DNA of 64,000 bases, from positions 1,240,001 to 1,304,000 of the forward strand of contig JBBCGR010000004.1 in the NCBI GenBank assembly GCA_037201625.1, given 5' to 3'. Both the position numbers and the translations under genes were made by a program. The notes under the pieces were generated by a model. That model was not told the origin of the DNA and made no database searches. It worked only from the letters and a program-made list of their open reading frames with translations. Of this stretch, positions 31,640 through 39,313 are shown piece after piece; the first letter of the stretch is position 1, and each line of letters starts with the position of its first letter. The stretch comes from JAMXLO01 sp037201625. GTDB taxonomy: Bacteria > Pseudomonadota > Alphaproteobacteria > Acetobacterales > Acetobacteraceae.

Positions 31640-33678
31640 TGGCCGCTGTGCACGGCGCCGGCGTCCCCGAGCAGCCTTCCGCCACCCAGTCCCCGGAGAG
31701 CCAGTCTCCCGAGGCACATCCCGCAGAGGCACATCCCCCAGAGGCGCATTCGCCAGACGGGCAGTCGCCAGACGGGCAGCACCCGGACGCGCGACTGCCG
31801 CACGGGCAGCCCCAGGACGGGCACCCCAAGGACGGGCGCCCCCAAGACAATCCGCGCGACGCGCCGACACCCGCCGCGCCGCATAAGGTGGCGCGGATCG
31901 AGGACTACGCGCTGATCGGCGACTGCCACAGCGCGGCATTGGTCAGCCGCGAGGGCTCGATCGACTGGCTGTGCTGGCCGCGCTTCGACAGCACCGCGTG
32001 TTTCGCCTCGCTCGTGGGGACACCCGACAACGGCCGCTGGCGGATCAGTCCGGCCGCGACGCCACAGCGCATCACCCGGCAGTACCGGCCCGGCACGATG
32101 ATCCTGGAGACCGTGTTCGAGACCGCCAGCGGCACCGTCGCGCTGATCGACTTCATGACCGCGGCCACCGGCAGTTCCTCGGTCGTGCGCATCGTGGAGG
32201 GCCGCAGCGGCGAGGTGCCGATGCGGCTCGACCTCGCGCTGCGCTTCGACTACGGCTCCGCCGTCCCCTGGGTCACCCGCCTGCATCGCGGCACGGGCTT
32301 CCGTGCGGTCGCCGGTCCCGACCTCGTGGTGCTGCACAGCGGCGTGCAGCTTCGCGGCGAGAAGCTCACGACGATCGGCGAGTTCACCGTCAGCGCCGGG
32401 CAGCGGGTGCCGTTCGCGCTGTCCTACGGCCTGTCGCACATGGACGACCCGGTCGTGCCGCAGGCCGATGCCGCGCTCGATGAGATCGACGCCGGCTGGC
32501 AGTCCTGGTCGGCGCGCTGCGTCTACCAGGGCGAGTGGCGCGAACAGGTGCAGCGTTCGCTGCTGACCCTGAAGGCGCTGACCTATTATCCGACCGGCGG
32601 CATCGTCGCGGCTCCCACCACCTCCTTGCCCGAACTGCCGGGCGGCCAGCGCAACTGGGACTACCGCTATTGCTGGCTGCGCGACGCTACCTTCACCCTG
32701 CTGGCGCTGATCCATGCCGGCTACCGCGAGGAGGCGCAGGCCTGGGGTGCCTGGCTGCGCCGCAGCGTCGCCGGCACGCCGTCGCAGATCCAGACGCTGT
32801 ACGGCCTGGCCGGTGAGCGCTGGCTGATGGAGTGGGAGGTGCCGTGGCTGTGCGGCTATGACGGCGCGAAGCCGGTGCGCATCGGCAATGCGGCGAGCGC
32901 GCAGTTGCAGCTCGACGTCTATGGCGAGCTGATGGATGCGCTGTACCAGGAGATGCATCTGGGATTGGCGCGGCCCGGCGCGAGCTGGGGCATCCAGCGC
33001 CAGCTCGTCACGCACCTGGCGACCATCTGGGACAAGCCGGATGAGAGCATCTGGGAGGTGCGCGGCGTGCAGCGGCAATTCACCTTCTCCAAGGTGATGG
33101 CGTGGGTCGCGATGGACCGCGCGATCCGCGGTGCCGAGGAATTCGGCATGCCGGGGCGGATCGACCAGTGGCGGGCGCTGCGCCAGCAGATCCACGATTC
33201 CGTCTGCCGCGAAGGCTACAACACGGAAAAGCGCAGCTTCGTGCAGTATTTTGGCGGCGACGAACTGGACGCGAGCCTGCTGCTGATCCCGATGGTGGGC
33301 TTCCTGCCGCCCGAGGATCCGCGGGTGAAGGGCACGGTCGCGGCGATCCAGCGCGAACTCACGGTCGATGGGCTCGTGCTGCGCTACCGCACCAAGGAGG
33401 CGGTGGACGGGCTGCCGCCGGGCGAGGGGGTGTTCCTGGCCTGCAGCTTCTGGCTGGCCGACAACCTGGTGCTGCAGGGCCGCCGCCGCGAGGCGCGCGC
33501 GCTGTTCGAGCGGCTGCTCGGCTTATGCAACGATGTCGGGCTGCTGGCCGAAGAGTATGATCCGCGCACCGGCCGCCAGCTCGGCAACTTCCCGCAGGCG
33601 TTCTCGCATCTGGCGCTGATCAACACCGCGCTCAACCTGCACAACCATGGTCCGGCGCAGAAGCGGCGCAGCGGCTGA
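31639..33678 (+). CDS. GH15 glycoside hydrolase (glucoamylase/trehalase-like)
   Basis: 679 residues. Residues ~84-200 are the beta-sandwich start typical of bacterial GH15 (KVARIEDYALIGDCHSAALV, IDWLCWPRFDSTACFASLVG). The (alpha/alpha)6 barrel follows with RNWDYRYCWLRDATFTLLAL, the acid region WLMEWEVPWLCGYDGAKPV and EEYDPRTGRQLGNFPQAFSH. Such cytosolic GH15 enzymes hydrolyse alpha-glucans or trehalose. No signal peptide. Residues 18-76 are a Pro/His/Asp-rich repeat with no counterpart in the family; a GTG at residue 84 could be an alternative start after it. The ATG overlaps the upstream gene's stop (TGATG). Confidence 0.88.
   Translation: MAAVHGAGVPEQPSATQSPESQSPEAHPAEAHPPEAHSPDGQSPDGQHPDARLPHGQPQDGHPKDGRPQDNPRDAPTPAAPHKVARIEDYALIGDCHSAALVSREGSIDWLCWPRFDSTACFASLVGTPDNGRWRISPAATPQRITRQYRPGTMILETVFETASGTVALIDFMTAATGSSSVVRIVEGRSGEVPMRLDLALRFDYGSAVPWVTRLHRGTGFRAVAGPDLVVLHSGVQLRGEKLTTIGEFTVSAGQRVPFALSYGLSHMDDPVVPQADAALDEIDAGWQSWSARCVYQGEWREQVQRSLLTLKALTYYPTGGIVAAPTTSLPELPGGQRNWDYRYCWLRDATFTLLALIHAGYREEAQAWGAWLRRSVAGTPSQIQTLYGLAGERWLMEWEVPWLCGYDGAKPVRIGNAASAQLQLDVYGELMDALYQEMHLGLARPGASWGIQRQLVTHLATIWDKPDESIWEVRGVQRQFTFSKVMAWVAMDRAIRGAEEFGMPGRIDQWRALRQQIHDSVCREGYNTEKRSFVQYFGGDELDASLLLIPMVGFLPPEDPRVKGTVAAIQRELTVDGLVLRYRTKEAVDGLPPGEGVFLACSFWLADNLVLQGRRREARALFERLLGLCNDVGLLAEEYDPRTGRQLGNFPQAFSHLALINTALNLHNHGPAQKRRSG
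31690..31866 (+). repeat. In-frame low-complexity repeat at the GH15 N-terminus
   Basis: About 59 codons of degenerate repeat of 4-5 codon units: SPE-SQ, SPEAH, PAEAH, PPEAH, SPDGQ, HPDAR, LPHGQ, PQDGH, PKDGR. It encodes an acidic, His/Pro-rich, presumably disordered leader ahead of the conserved catalytic region. Confidence 0.7.
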
Positions 33679-33762
33679 GCGACCGACATGGCCTGTTCAT
33701 CCAACTGACATCGTTGTGTCACGGAACACAGGGTATGGCGTGCCCCACGCGTAGGGGGCTGC

Positions 33763-34569
33763 ATGCTCGAGTTCGACAGGGTAACGCGCCGCTTCGGGGA
33801 GCGGATCGCGGTGGCCGATGCTACGCTGATGGTTCCGTCCGGCCAGATGGTCGGGATCATCGGCCGCTCCGGCGCCGGGAAATCCACCTTGCTGCGCATG
33901 GTGAACCGGCTGATCGACCCGAGCGAGGGCCGGCTGCTGTTCGAAGGCGCCGACATCACCCGCCTGCGCGGCCGTGCGCTGCACGCCTGGCGCGCCAGTG
34001 CCGCGATGATCTTCCAGCAGTTCAACCTGGTGCCGCGGCTCGACGTGCTGACCAACGTGCTGGCCGGGCGGCTCAGCCACATCCCGACGCCACGCGCGCT
34101 GCTGAAGCTGTTCACGCCGCGCGAGCGGGCGCTGGCGATCCGCGCGCTGGACCGGCTCGGGATTGCTGAACTCGCGCTGAACCGGGCCGATGCGCTGTCG
34201 GGCGGCCAGCAGCAGCGCGTCGCGATCGCCCGGGCGATGATGCAGGAGCCGCGCATCCTGCTGGCCGATGAGCCGATCGCCTCGCTCGATCCGATGAATG
34301 CGAAGCTGGTGATGGACGCGCTGCGCGACATCAACCGGCACGACGGGATCACCGTCCTGTGCAATCTCCACACGCTGGATACGGCGCGCGCCTATTGCGA
34401 CCGGATCATCGGCATGGCGAACGGGCGCCTGGTGTTCGACGGCGCGCCCGCGCTGCTGGACGAGACCGTTGTGCGCTCGATCTACGGCGCGGCGGGACAC
34501 GCGCTGGACGAGACGATCACCTCCACGAGCATCGGCGCCGCCGGCATGCCGGCGTTTGCCCGCGCCTGA
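33763..34569 (+). CDS. phnC: Phosphonate-type ABC transporter ATPase (PhnC)
   Basis: 268 residues. Walker A GRSGAGKST (~34), Q-loop IFQQFNLVPRLDVLTNVLAG, signature LSGGQQQRVAIARAMM, Walker B ILLADEPIASLDP, and switch His in CNLHTLDTARAY. The PhnC-typical segment NRLIDPSEGRLLFEGADITRL follows Walker A. First gene of phnCDEE. No phosphonate-cleaving genes (phnX, phnWY or C-P lyase) are in the window, so the ligand could be phosphonate, phosphite or a phosphate ester. Confidence 0.92.
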   Translation: MLEFDRVTRRFGERIAVADATLMVPSGQMVGIIGRSGAGKSTLLRMVNRLIDPSEGRLLFEGADITRLRGRALHAWRASAAMIFQQFNLVPRLDVLTNVLAGRLSHIPTPRALLKLFTPRERALAIRALDRLGIAELALNRADALSGGQQQRVAIARAMMQEPRILLADEPIASLDPMNAKLVMDALRDINRHDGITVLCNLHTLDTARAYCDRIIGMANGRLVFDGAPALLDETVVRSIYGAAGHALDETITSTSIGAAGMPAFARA

Positions 34570-34594
34570 TCCTACCACCCAGGGGAGACCACAC

Positions 34595-35524
34595 ATGTTT
34601 CGCAGAGCCTGCCTCGCGGCGATCGCCGTCTGTGCGCTTGGGCTGACGACGGCCGCGCACGCCCAAGGCTACAAGGAGAAGGTGAAGGAGTTCCGCATCG
34701 GCCTGCTGGGCGGCGAGAACACCCAGGACCGCCTGGCGCGCTACGGCAAGTTCCAGCAATTGTTGCAGGAGAAACTAGGCATCCCGGTGAAGCTGTTCCC
34801 GGCGGCCGACTATGCCGGCGTGATGCAGGGCATCGCCGCGGGCCAGCTCGAGATGGCGAGCTTCGGCGCCTCGGGTTTCGCCGGCGCCTGGCTCGACTGC
34901 AAGTGCATCGAGCCGATCGCGGTGCCGCAAGAAAATGACGGCTCCACCTATTATTATTCGGTCCTGGTGGTGCGCGCCGATTCCGGCATCAAGTCGATCG
35001 AGGACATGAAGGGCCATTCGCTGGCCTGGGCCGACCCGAACTCGACGTCGGGCTACCTGATCCCGAGTGCGACGCTGAAGGCCAAGGGGATCAAGCTGGA
35101 CGACGGCGCGTATTTTTCGAAGACCGGCTTCTCGGGCGGGCATGAGCAGGGCGTGGTCGCGGTGCTGAACAAGCAGTACGACGGCGCGGTGACCTGGACG
35201 TCGGGCCAGGGCGATGCGGCCGAGGGCTACAGCCGCGGCAATCTGCGCTCGATGGTCGACAAGAAGATGCTGAAAATGTCGGACATCCGCGTGATCTGGC
35301 AGTCGGGCAAGATCCCGAACGGCCCGTGGGCGATCCGCACGGCGCTGCCGGACGACCTAAAGAAGGTGGTCACCCAGTTCCTGCTCGATCTCCCGAAGTC
35401 GCACAAGGACGTCTATGACGATGTGGAGCGCGGCTCCGGCATCGGCTATGCGCCGGCGACGATGGAGCTGTATCACGACATCATCGAGTTGCGGACGGCC
35501 GAGCAGCGCGCCAACCGCTCGTAA
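34595..35524 (+). CDS. phnD: Phosphonate-type periplasmic binding protein (PhnD)
   Basis: 309 residues; GGGGAG before the ATG. Signal peptide MFRRACLAAIAVCALGLTTA with cleavage at AHA. The mature protein has PhnD-family segments FRIGLLGGENTQDRLARYGK, GSTYYYSVLVVRADSGIKS, LAWADPNSTSGYLIPSATLK and SGGHEQGVVAVLNKQYDGAV. The Asp-x-Asn-Ser-Thr-Ser run in it is the expected phosphonate-binding loop. It delivers substrate to the two membrane subunits encoded next. Confidence 0.92.
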   Translation: MFRRACLAAIAVCALGLTTAAHAQGYKEKVKEFRIGLLGGENTQDRLARYGKFQQLLQEKLGIPVKLFPAADYAGVMQGIAAGQLEMASFGASGFAGAWLDCKCIEPIAVPQENDGSTYYYSVLVVRADSGIKSIEDMKGHSLAWADPNSTSGYLIPSATLKAKGIKLDDGAYFSKTGFSGGHEQGVVAVLNKQYDGAVTWTSGQGDAAEGYSRGNLRSMVDKKMLKMSDIRVIWQSGKIPNGPWAIRTALPDDLKKVVTQFLLDLPKSHKDVYDDVERGSGIGYAPATMELYHDIIELRTAEQRANRS

Positions 35525-36448
35525 GTGCAGGCCACTGACGACCCCGCGTACCGCGCGTTCACCGCGCGGTACGCGGAACTGCGCCGGGCGCGACGGGTCG
35601 AGACGGTGCTGGTCGCCGCGATCTTCGCCCTGCTGGTCGTGGTCGCGGTCGTGTCGACCGAGTTCTATCCGTCGCAGTTGCTCGCCGGCATCCCGAAGAT
35701 CGGCGAGTATTTCGGTAAGCTGTTCAGCATCGTGCCGGAGCGTGGCGCCGACCCGGTGCCGGTCCTGTCGCCGGCGCATCTGTTCGGCGGCGTGAAGGAG
35801 CCGCAGTCGGTCGCCTATTGGTTCTACCGCATCGGCACCTACGCGACGCTGTTGTGGCAGACGATCGAGATGGCGGTGCTGGCCACGGTCATGGGATTCA
35901 CGGGCGCCTTCCTCCTCGCATTCCCTGCCGCGCGCAACATGACGCGCAACCTCGCCGCGCTGTGGATCACGCGCCGGCTGCTCGAGGTGGCGCGCTCGGT
36001 GCCGCAGGTGGTGCTGGCGTTCATCTTCGTCTGGCCGTTCGGCATCGGCCCGCTGGCCGGCATCCTGGCGATCGGCATCCACACCGCCGGTGCGCTGGGC
36101 AAGCTGTTCTCCGAGGTGGTGGAGAATGCCGACATGCGCCCGGTCGAGGGCACGCGCGCCGCCGGCGGCAACTGGCTGGAGTGCCTGCGCTACGGCATCG
36201 TGCCGCAGGTGCTGCCGGGATTTCTGAGCTACGCGCTGCTGCGTTTCGAGATCAACGTGCGCTCCTCCACCATCATCGGCTTCGTCGGCGCGGGCGGCAT
36301 CGGCCAGGAGTTCAAGCGCGTGATCGGCTTCAACATCTATGAGGAGGTCAGCGCGATCGCCATCCTGATCCTGCTGATCGTCATGCTGATCGACCTCGCG
36401 TCCGAGCGGATCCGGGCGCGCTTCATCGGCAATCTGCTGGCGCGATGA
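35525..36448 (+). CDS. phnE: Phosphonate-type ABC permease PhnE (first)
   Basis: 307 residues from a GTG that directly follows the phnD stop. Hydrophobic segments at ~20-42 (VLVAAIFALLVVVAVVST) and several in the permease core. The inner-membrane-component motif is TRAAGGNWLECLRYGIVPQVLP, which docks the ATPase, and PhnE-typical RSSTIIGFVGAGGIGQEFKR follows. A ~50-residue insertion (residues ~62-95) after the first helix is longer than in many PhnE. Overlaps the second permease gene by four bases. Confidence 0.92.
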   Translation: MQATDDPAYRAFTARYAELRRARRVETVLVAAIFALLVVVAVVSTEFYPSQLLAGIPKIGEYFGKLFSIVPERGADPVPVLSPAHLFGGVKEPQSVAYWFYRIGTYATLLWQTIEMAVLATVMGFTGAFLLAFPAARNMTRNLAALWITRRLLEVARSVPQVVLAFIFVWPFGIGPLAGILAIGIHTAGALGKLFSEVVENADMRPVEGTRAAGGNWLECLRYGIVPQVLPGFLSYALLRFEINVRSSTIIGFVGAGGIGQEFKRVIGFNIYEEVSAIAILILLIVMLIDLASERIRARFIGNLLAR

Positions 36449-36660
36449 GCCAGTCGATCCGGCTTTCGGCGATCACCGACGCCGATGTCGCGGCGGCACG
36501 GCAGCGCATGCCGCGCGCCTTCGCCGCACCCTGGCAGCAGCGTGTGCTGCGCGCGGTGCTGGTCGTGGCGGTACTCGGCTGGCTCGGCTACCTTCACTGG
36601 CTGTTCGAGTTCGGCAAGATCTTCTCAGGCCTCGAGCGTCTCGGCGTGATCGTCGGCTGA
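36445..36660 (+). CDS. PhnE2 N-terminal fragment (frame broken)
   Basis: 71 residues (MSQSIRLSAITDADVAAARQ...) ending with the first membrane helix (RAVLVVAVLGWLGYLHWLF) and GKIFSGLERLGVIVG before TGA. The remainder of the permease continues in another frame from the overlapping ATG at 36660 (TGATG). Joined, the two pieces give ~285 residues, a normal PhnE. Adding one C in GGCTGATGG (to read Gly-Leu-Met) would restore one frame, so this is a one-base deletion, or a real split gene held together by stop-start coupling. Confidence 0.7.
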   Translation: MSQSIRLSAITDADVAAARQRMPRAFAAPWQQRVLRAVLVVAVLGWLGYLHWLFEFGKIFSGLERLGVIVG

Positions 36661-37301
36661 TGGTGGACTGGTCGGATTTCGCCAACTGGGACCATGTCGA
36701 GATCCTGAAATCGATGCTGGAGACCGTCACGATGGCGTTTCTCGGCACGCTGCTCGCGTCGGTCGTGGCGCTGCCGCTCGGTTTCCTGGGCGCGCGCAAC
36801 GTCATCCCGAGCGCGGTATTCCGCTTCTTCACGCGCCGCGTGTTCGACGTGTTCCGTGGGCTGGACCAGCTCATCTGGGCGCTGGTGTTCGTGCGTGCGA
36901 TGGGGCTGGGGCCGATCGCCGGCATCCTGGCGATCTTCGTCTCCGATACCGGCGTGCTGGCCAAGCTGTACTCCGAGGCGATCGAGAATGCCGAGCGCGG
37001 CCAGGTGGACGGCGTGCGCTCCACCGGGGCGGGCTGGCTGATGACGCTGCGCCTGGGCGTGCTGCCGCAGGTGCTGCCGGTGATGCTGAGCCAGGCGCTG
37101 TACCAGTTGGAATCCAACTCGCGCGAGGCGACGATACTGGGGTTGGTCGGTGCCGGCGGCATCGGGCTGCGCCTGTCGGAGCGCATCCAGATCAACGCGT
37201 GGGACCAGGTCGCGTATATCATCGTGCTGATCCTGGTGACCGTTGCGGTGATCGACTTCGTGTCGAAGCGCATCCGCACGCGGCTGATCATGGGTCGTTA
37301 G
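36660..37301 (+). CDS. phnE: PhnE2 permease core (second part of broken phnE)
   Basis: 213 residues. Contains the whole transport domain: TVTMAFLGTLLASVVALPLG, DVFRGLDQLIWALVFVRAM, the ATPase-docking loop VRSTGAGWLMTLRLGVLPQV and ATILGLVGAGGIGLRLSERI. It could work as a permease half on its own because all core helices are present. Only the N-terminal helix is encoded separately at 36445-36660. Last gene of the phn operon; a long inverted repeat follows. Confidence 0.8.
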   Translation: MVDWSDFANWDHVEILKSMLETVTMAFLGTLLASVVALPLGFLGARNVIPSAVFRFFTRRVFDVFRGLDQLIWALVFVRAMGLGPIAGILAIFVSDTGVLAKLYSEAIENAERGQVDGVRSTGAGWLMTLRLGVLPQVLPVMLSQALYQLESNSREATILGLVGAGGIGLRLSERIQINAWDQVAYIIVLILVTVAVIDFVSKRIRTRLIMGR

Positions 37302-37326
37302 CGCGGGGCGCACGCGGCCCGACACC

Positions 37327-37455
37327 CCTGTCATTGCGAGCGCAGCGAAGCAATCTCCATGGGATGGTGCGTATGGCGCGCCGCGTGGACGGTGCTGGAT
37401 CAGGGGGATTGCTTCGCTGCGCTCGCAATGACAGGAGGGCGCTCGCAATGACAGG
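37327..37455. repeat. Long inverted repeat with an extra partial copy
   Basis: Perfect 29-bp arms at 37327-37355 and 37407-37435, separated by 51 bases. Each contains TGTCATTGCGAGCGCAGCG or its complement. The inner end of the arm (GCTCGCAATGACAGG) recurs at 37441-37455. The TCATTGCGAG-type word is a dispersed repeat known from many proteobacterial genomes. It sits between the convergent phn operon and the efflux operon, where the large hairpin would stop transcription from both sides. Confidence 0.88.
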
Positions 37456-37472
37456 CGGACGGCCCGGCGCCC

Positions 37473-37826
37473 CTATTCGGCCGGCACCACGATCGGCGGA
37501 CGTTTGCCGGCCAGCCGTTCCAGCGCCAGATACACCACCGGCGTCGTGTACAGCGTCAGCACCTGGGACACGATCAGCCCGCCGATGATCGAAATACCGA
37601 GCGGCTGACGCAATTCCGCGCCCGTGCCGAACGCCAGCGCGAGCGGCACGGCGCCGAGCAGCGCTGCCAGCGTCGTCATCATGATCGGGCGGAACCGCTC
37701 CAGGCACGCCTCATGGATGGCGTGCTCCGGCGACACGCCGCGCTGCCGCTCGGCTTCCAGCGCGAAATCCACCAGCATGATCGCGTTCTTCTTCACGATG
37801 CCCATCAGCAGGATGATGCCGATCAT
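37473..37826 (-). CDS. MdtC-like RND pump, C-terminal fragment
   Basis: 117 residues covering the last membrane helices of an RND transporter: GIILLMGIVKKNAIMLVDFA, FRPIMMTTLAALLGAVPLAL and LTLYTTPVVYLALERL. It is the direct continuation, one frame off, of the fragment ending at 37823. Aligned with the neighbouring RND gene, this locus is one base shorter near 37826 (12 rather than 13 bases between shared flanks). One lost base, C on the plus strand, explains the break. Confidence 0.8.
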   Translation of the reverse strand: MIGIILLMGIVKKNAIMLVDFALEAERQRGVSPEHAIHEACLERFRPIMMTTLAALLGAVPLALAFGTGAELRQPLGISIIGGLIVSQVLTLYTTPVVYLALERLAGKRPPIVVPAE

Positions 37827-39313
37827 CCCATGATCGACAGGTCGTTGCCGGTGATCAGCAGCGCCAGCAGCGCGCCGAGCCCGGCCGATGGCAGCGTGGA
37901 CAGGATGGTCAGCGGATGCAGCAGGCTCTCATACAGCACGCCCAGCACGATGTAGATCGCGATCAGCGCGGCGGCGATCAGCAGCGGCTGCGACGCCATC
38001 GACTGCTGCAGGAAGCGCGCGTTGCCGGCGAATTCGGTGCGCACGTCCTCCGGCATCCGCAGTTCCAGCGCGGCGGTCTGCACGGCCGTTTCGGCGTCGC
38101 TCAGCGCCATGCCCGGCGCCAGGTTGAAGCTCAGCGTCGCGGCGGGGAACTGGCCCTGGTGGCGCACCGCCAGCGGGGCCGTGTTGCGCTCGAACCGCGC
38201 CACCGCCGACAGCGGCACCTGCTTGCCCTCGGCCGTGGTGAGGTAGATGCGGTTCAGCAGCGACGGATCGGCCTGCAGGCGCGGATCGATCTCCAGCACC
38301 ACCTTGTACTGGTTGCGCTGGGCGTAGATCGTGGTGACCTGGCGCTGCGAGTAGGCATTGTTCAGGGCGTTGTCGATATCGACGGTGTTGACGCCGAGCC
38401 GTGCCGCGGCCTCGCGATCGATGATCACGTCGACCTGCGGGCCGGCGCGATCCTGGTCCGAGGTCACGTCGACGATGCCGGGCGTCGCGCGCAGCTTGTC
38501 CTCGAGCGCCACCGCCCAGCGGCGCAGCGCGGTGACGTCCTGGGTGACCACGGCGTACTGGTACTGCGCGCCGCCCTGGCGGCCGCCGCCGCGCAGATCC
38601 TGCGCCGAGAACAGCGTCGTCTGCACGCCGGCCACGCGCGCCAGCGGAGCACGCAGCCGTGCGATCACCGCCTCGGAGGAGGCGCCGCGCTCGTCCAGCG
38701 GCTTCAGGCTCACGGTCAGGCTGCCGCGGTTGATCGAACTCCAGCCGTTGGACGCGCCGACCGTGGAGGCCACGCTGGCCACCGCGGGATCGCCCAGCAC
38801 GACGTCGACCACCGCGCGCTGGCGCTCCACCATCGCCTGGAACGACACGTCGGGCGAGGCGAGCGTCGAGCCGATCAGGATCCCGGTGTCCTGCAGCGGC
38901 AGGAAGCTCTTCGGCAGCACCGTGTAGAGCCGCACGGTCAGCACGATCGTCGCCAGCGTCACCAGCAGCATGAACACGCGATGCTCGAGCGCCCAGCCGA
39001 GCGTCACGGCATAGCCGCGCTGCATGCCGGTGAAGGCGCCCTCCAGCCCGCGGTCGAGCCAGCCGGCGATGCGGCCGCGCGGCGGGGCATGGACGTCGCC
39101 CTTCATGTAGTGGGCGCAGATCATCGGCGTGAGCGTCAGCGACACCACGGCGGACACCACGATCGCCATCGTCATGGTCATGGCGAATTCGTGGAACAGC
39201 CGCCCCATGATGCCGCCCATGAAGATCAGCGGGATGAACACCGCCACCAGCGACAGGCTGATCGACAGCACGGTGAAGCCGATCTGCCGCGAGCCGATCA
39301 GCGCGGCGCGCAT
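37823..39313 (-). CDS. MdtC-like RND pump, middle fragment
   Basis: About 497 residues from the ATG at 39313. Includes the transmembrane block FTVLSISLSLVAVFIPLIF, the porter and docking domains of the second half (SFLPLQDTGILIGSTLASPD, GLGALLALLITGNDLS) and LIAIYIVLGVLYESLLHPL. It joins the N-terminal fragment at ~39322 and the C-terminal fragment at ~37826 through two apparent single-base losses. The open frame upstream of 39313 is out of frame with the real protein. Confidence 0.75.
   Translation of the reverse strand: MRAALIGSRQIGFTVLSISLSLVAVFIPLIFMGGIMGRLFHEFAMTMTMAIVVSAVVSLTLTPMICAHYMKGDVHAPPRGRIAGWLDRGLEGAFTGMQRGYAVTLGWALEHRVFMLLVTLATIVLTVRLYTVLPKSFLPLQDTGILIGSTLASPDVSFQAMVERQRAVVDVVLGDPAVASVASTVGASNGWSSINRGSLTVSLKPLDERGASSEAVIARLRAPLARVAGVQTTLFSAQDLRGGGRQGGAQYQYAVVTQDVTALRRWAVALEDKLRATPGIVDVTSDQDRAGPQVDVIIDREAAARLGVNTVDIDNALNNAYSQRQVTTIYAQRNQYKVVLEIDPRLQADPSLLNRIYLTTAEGKQVPLSAVARFERNTAPLAVRHQGQFPAATLSFNLAPGMALSDAETAVQTAALELRMPEDVRTEFAGNARFLQQSMASQPLLIAAALIAIYIVLGVLYESLLHPLTILSTLPSAGLGALLALLITGNDLSIMG

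Noticed and set aside
36445..36660. A separate small membrane protein between the two phn permeases
   Set aside because: Its sequence is the N-terminal helix expected for PhnE, and one base joins it to the downstream permease.
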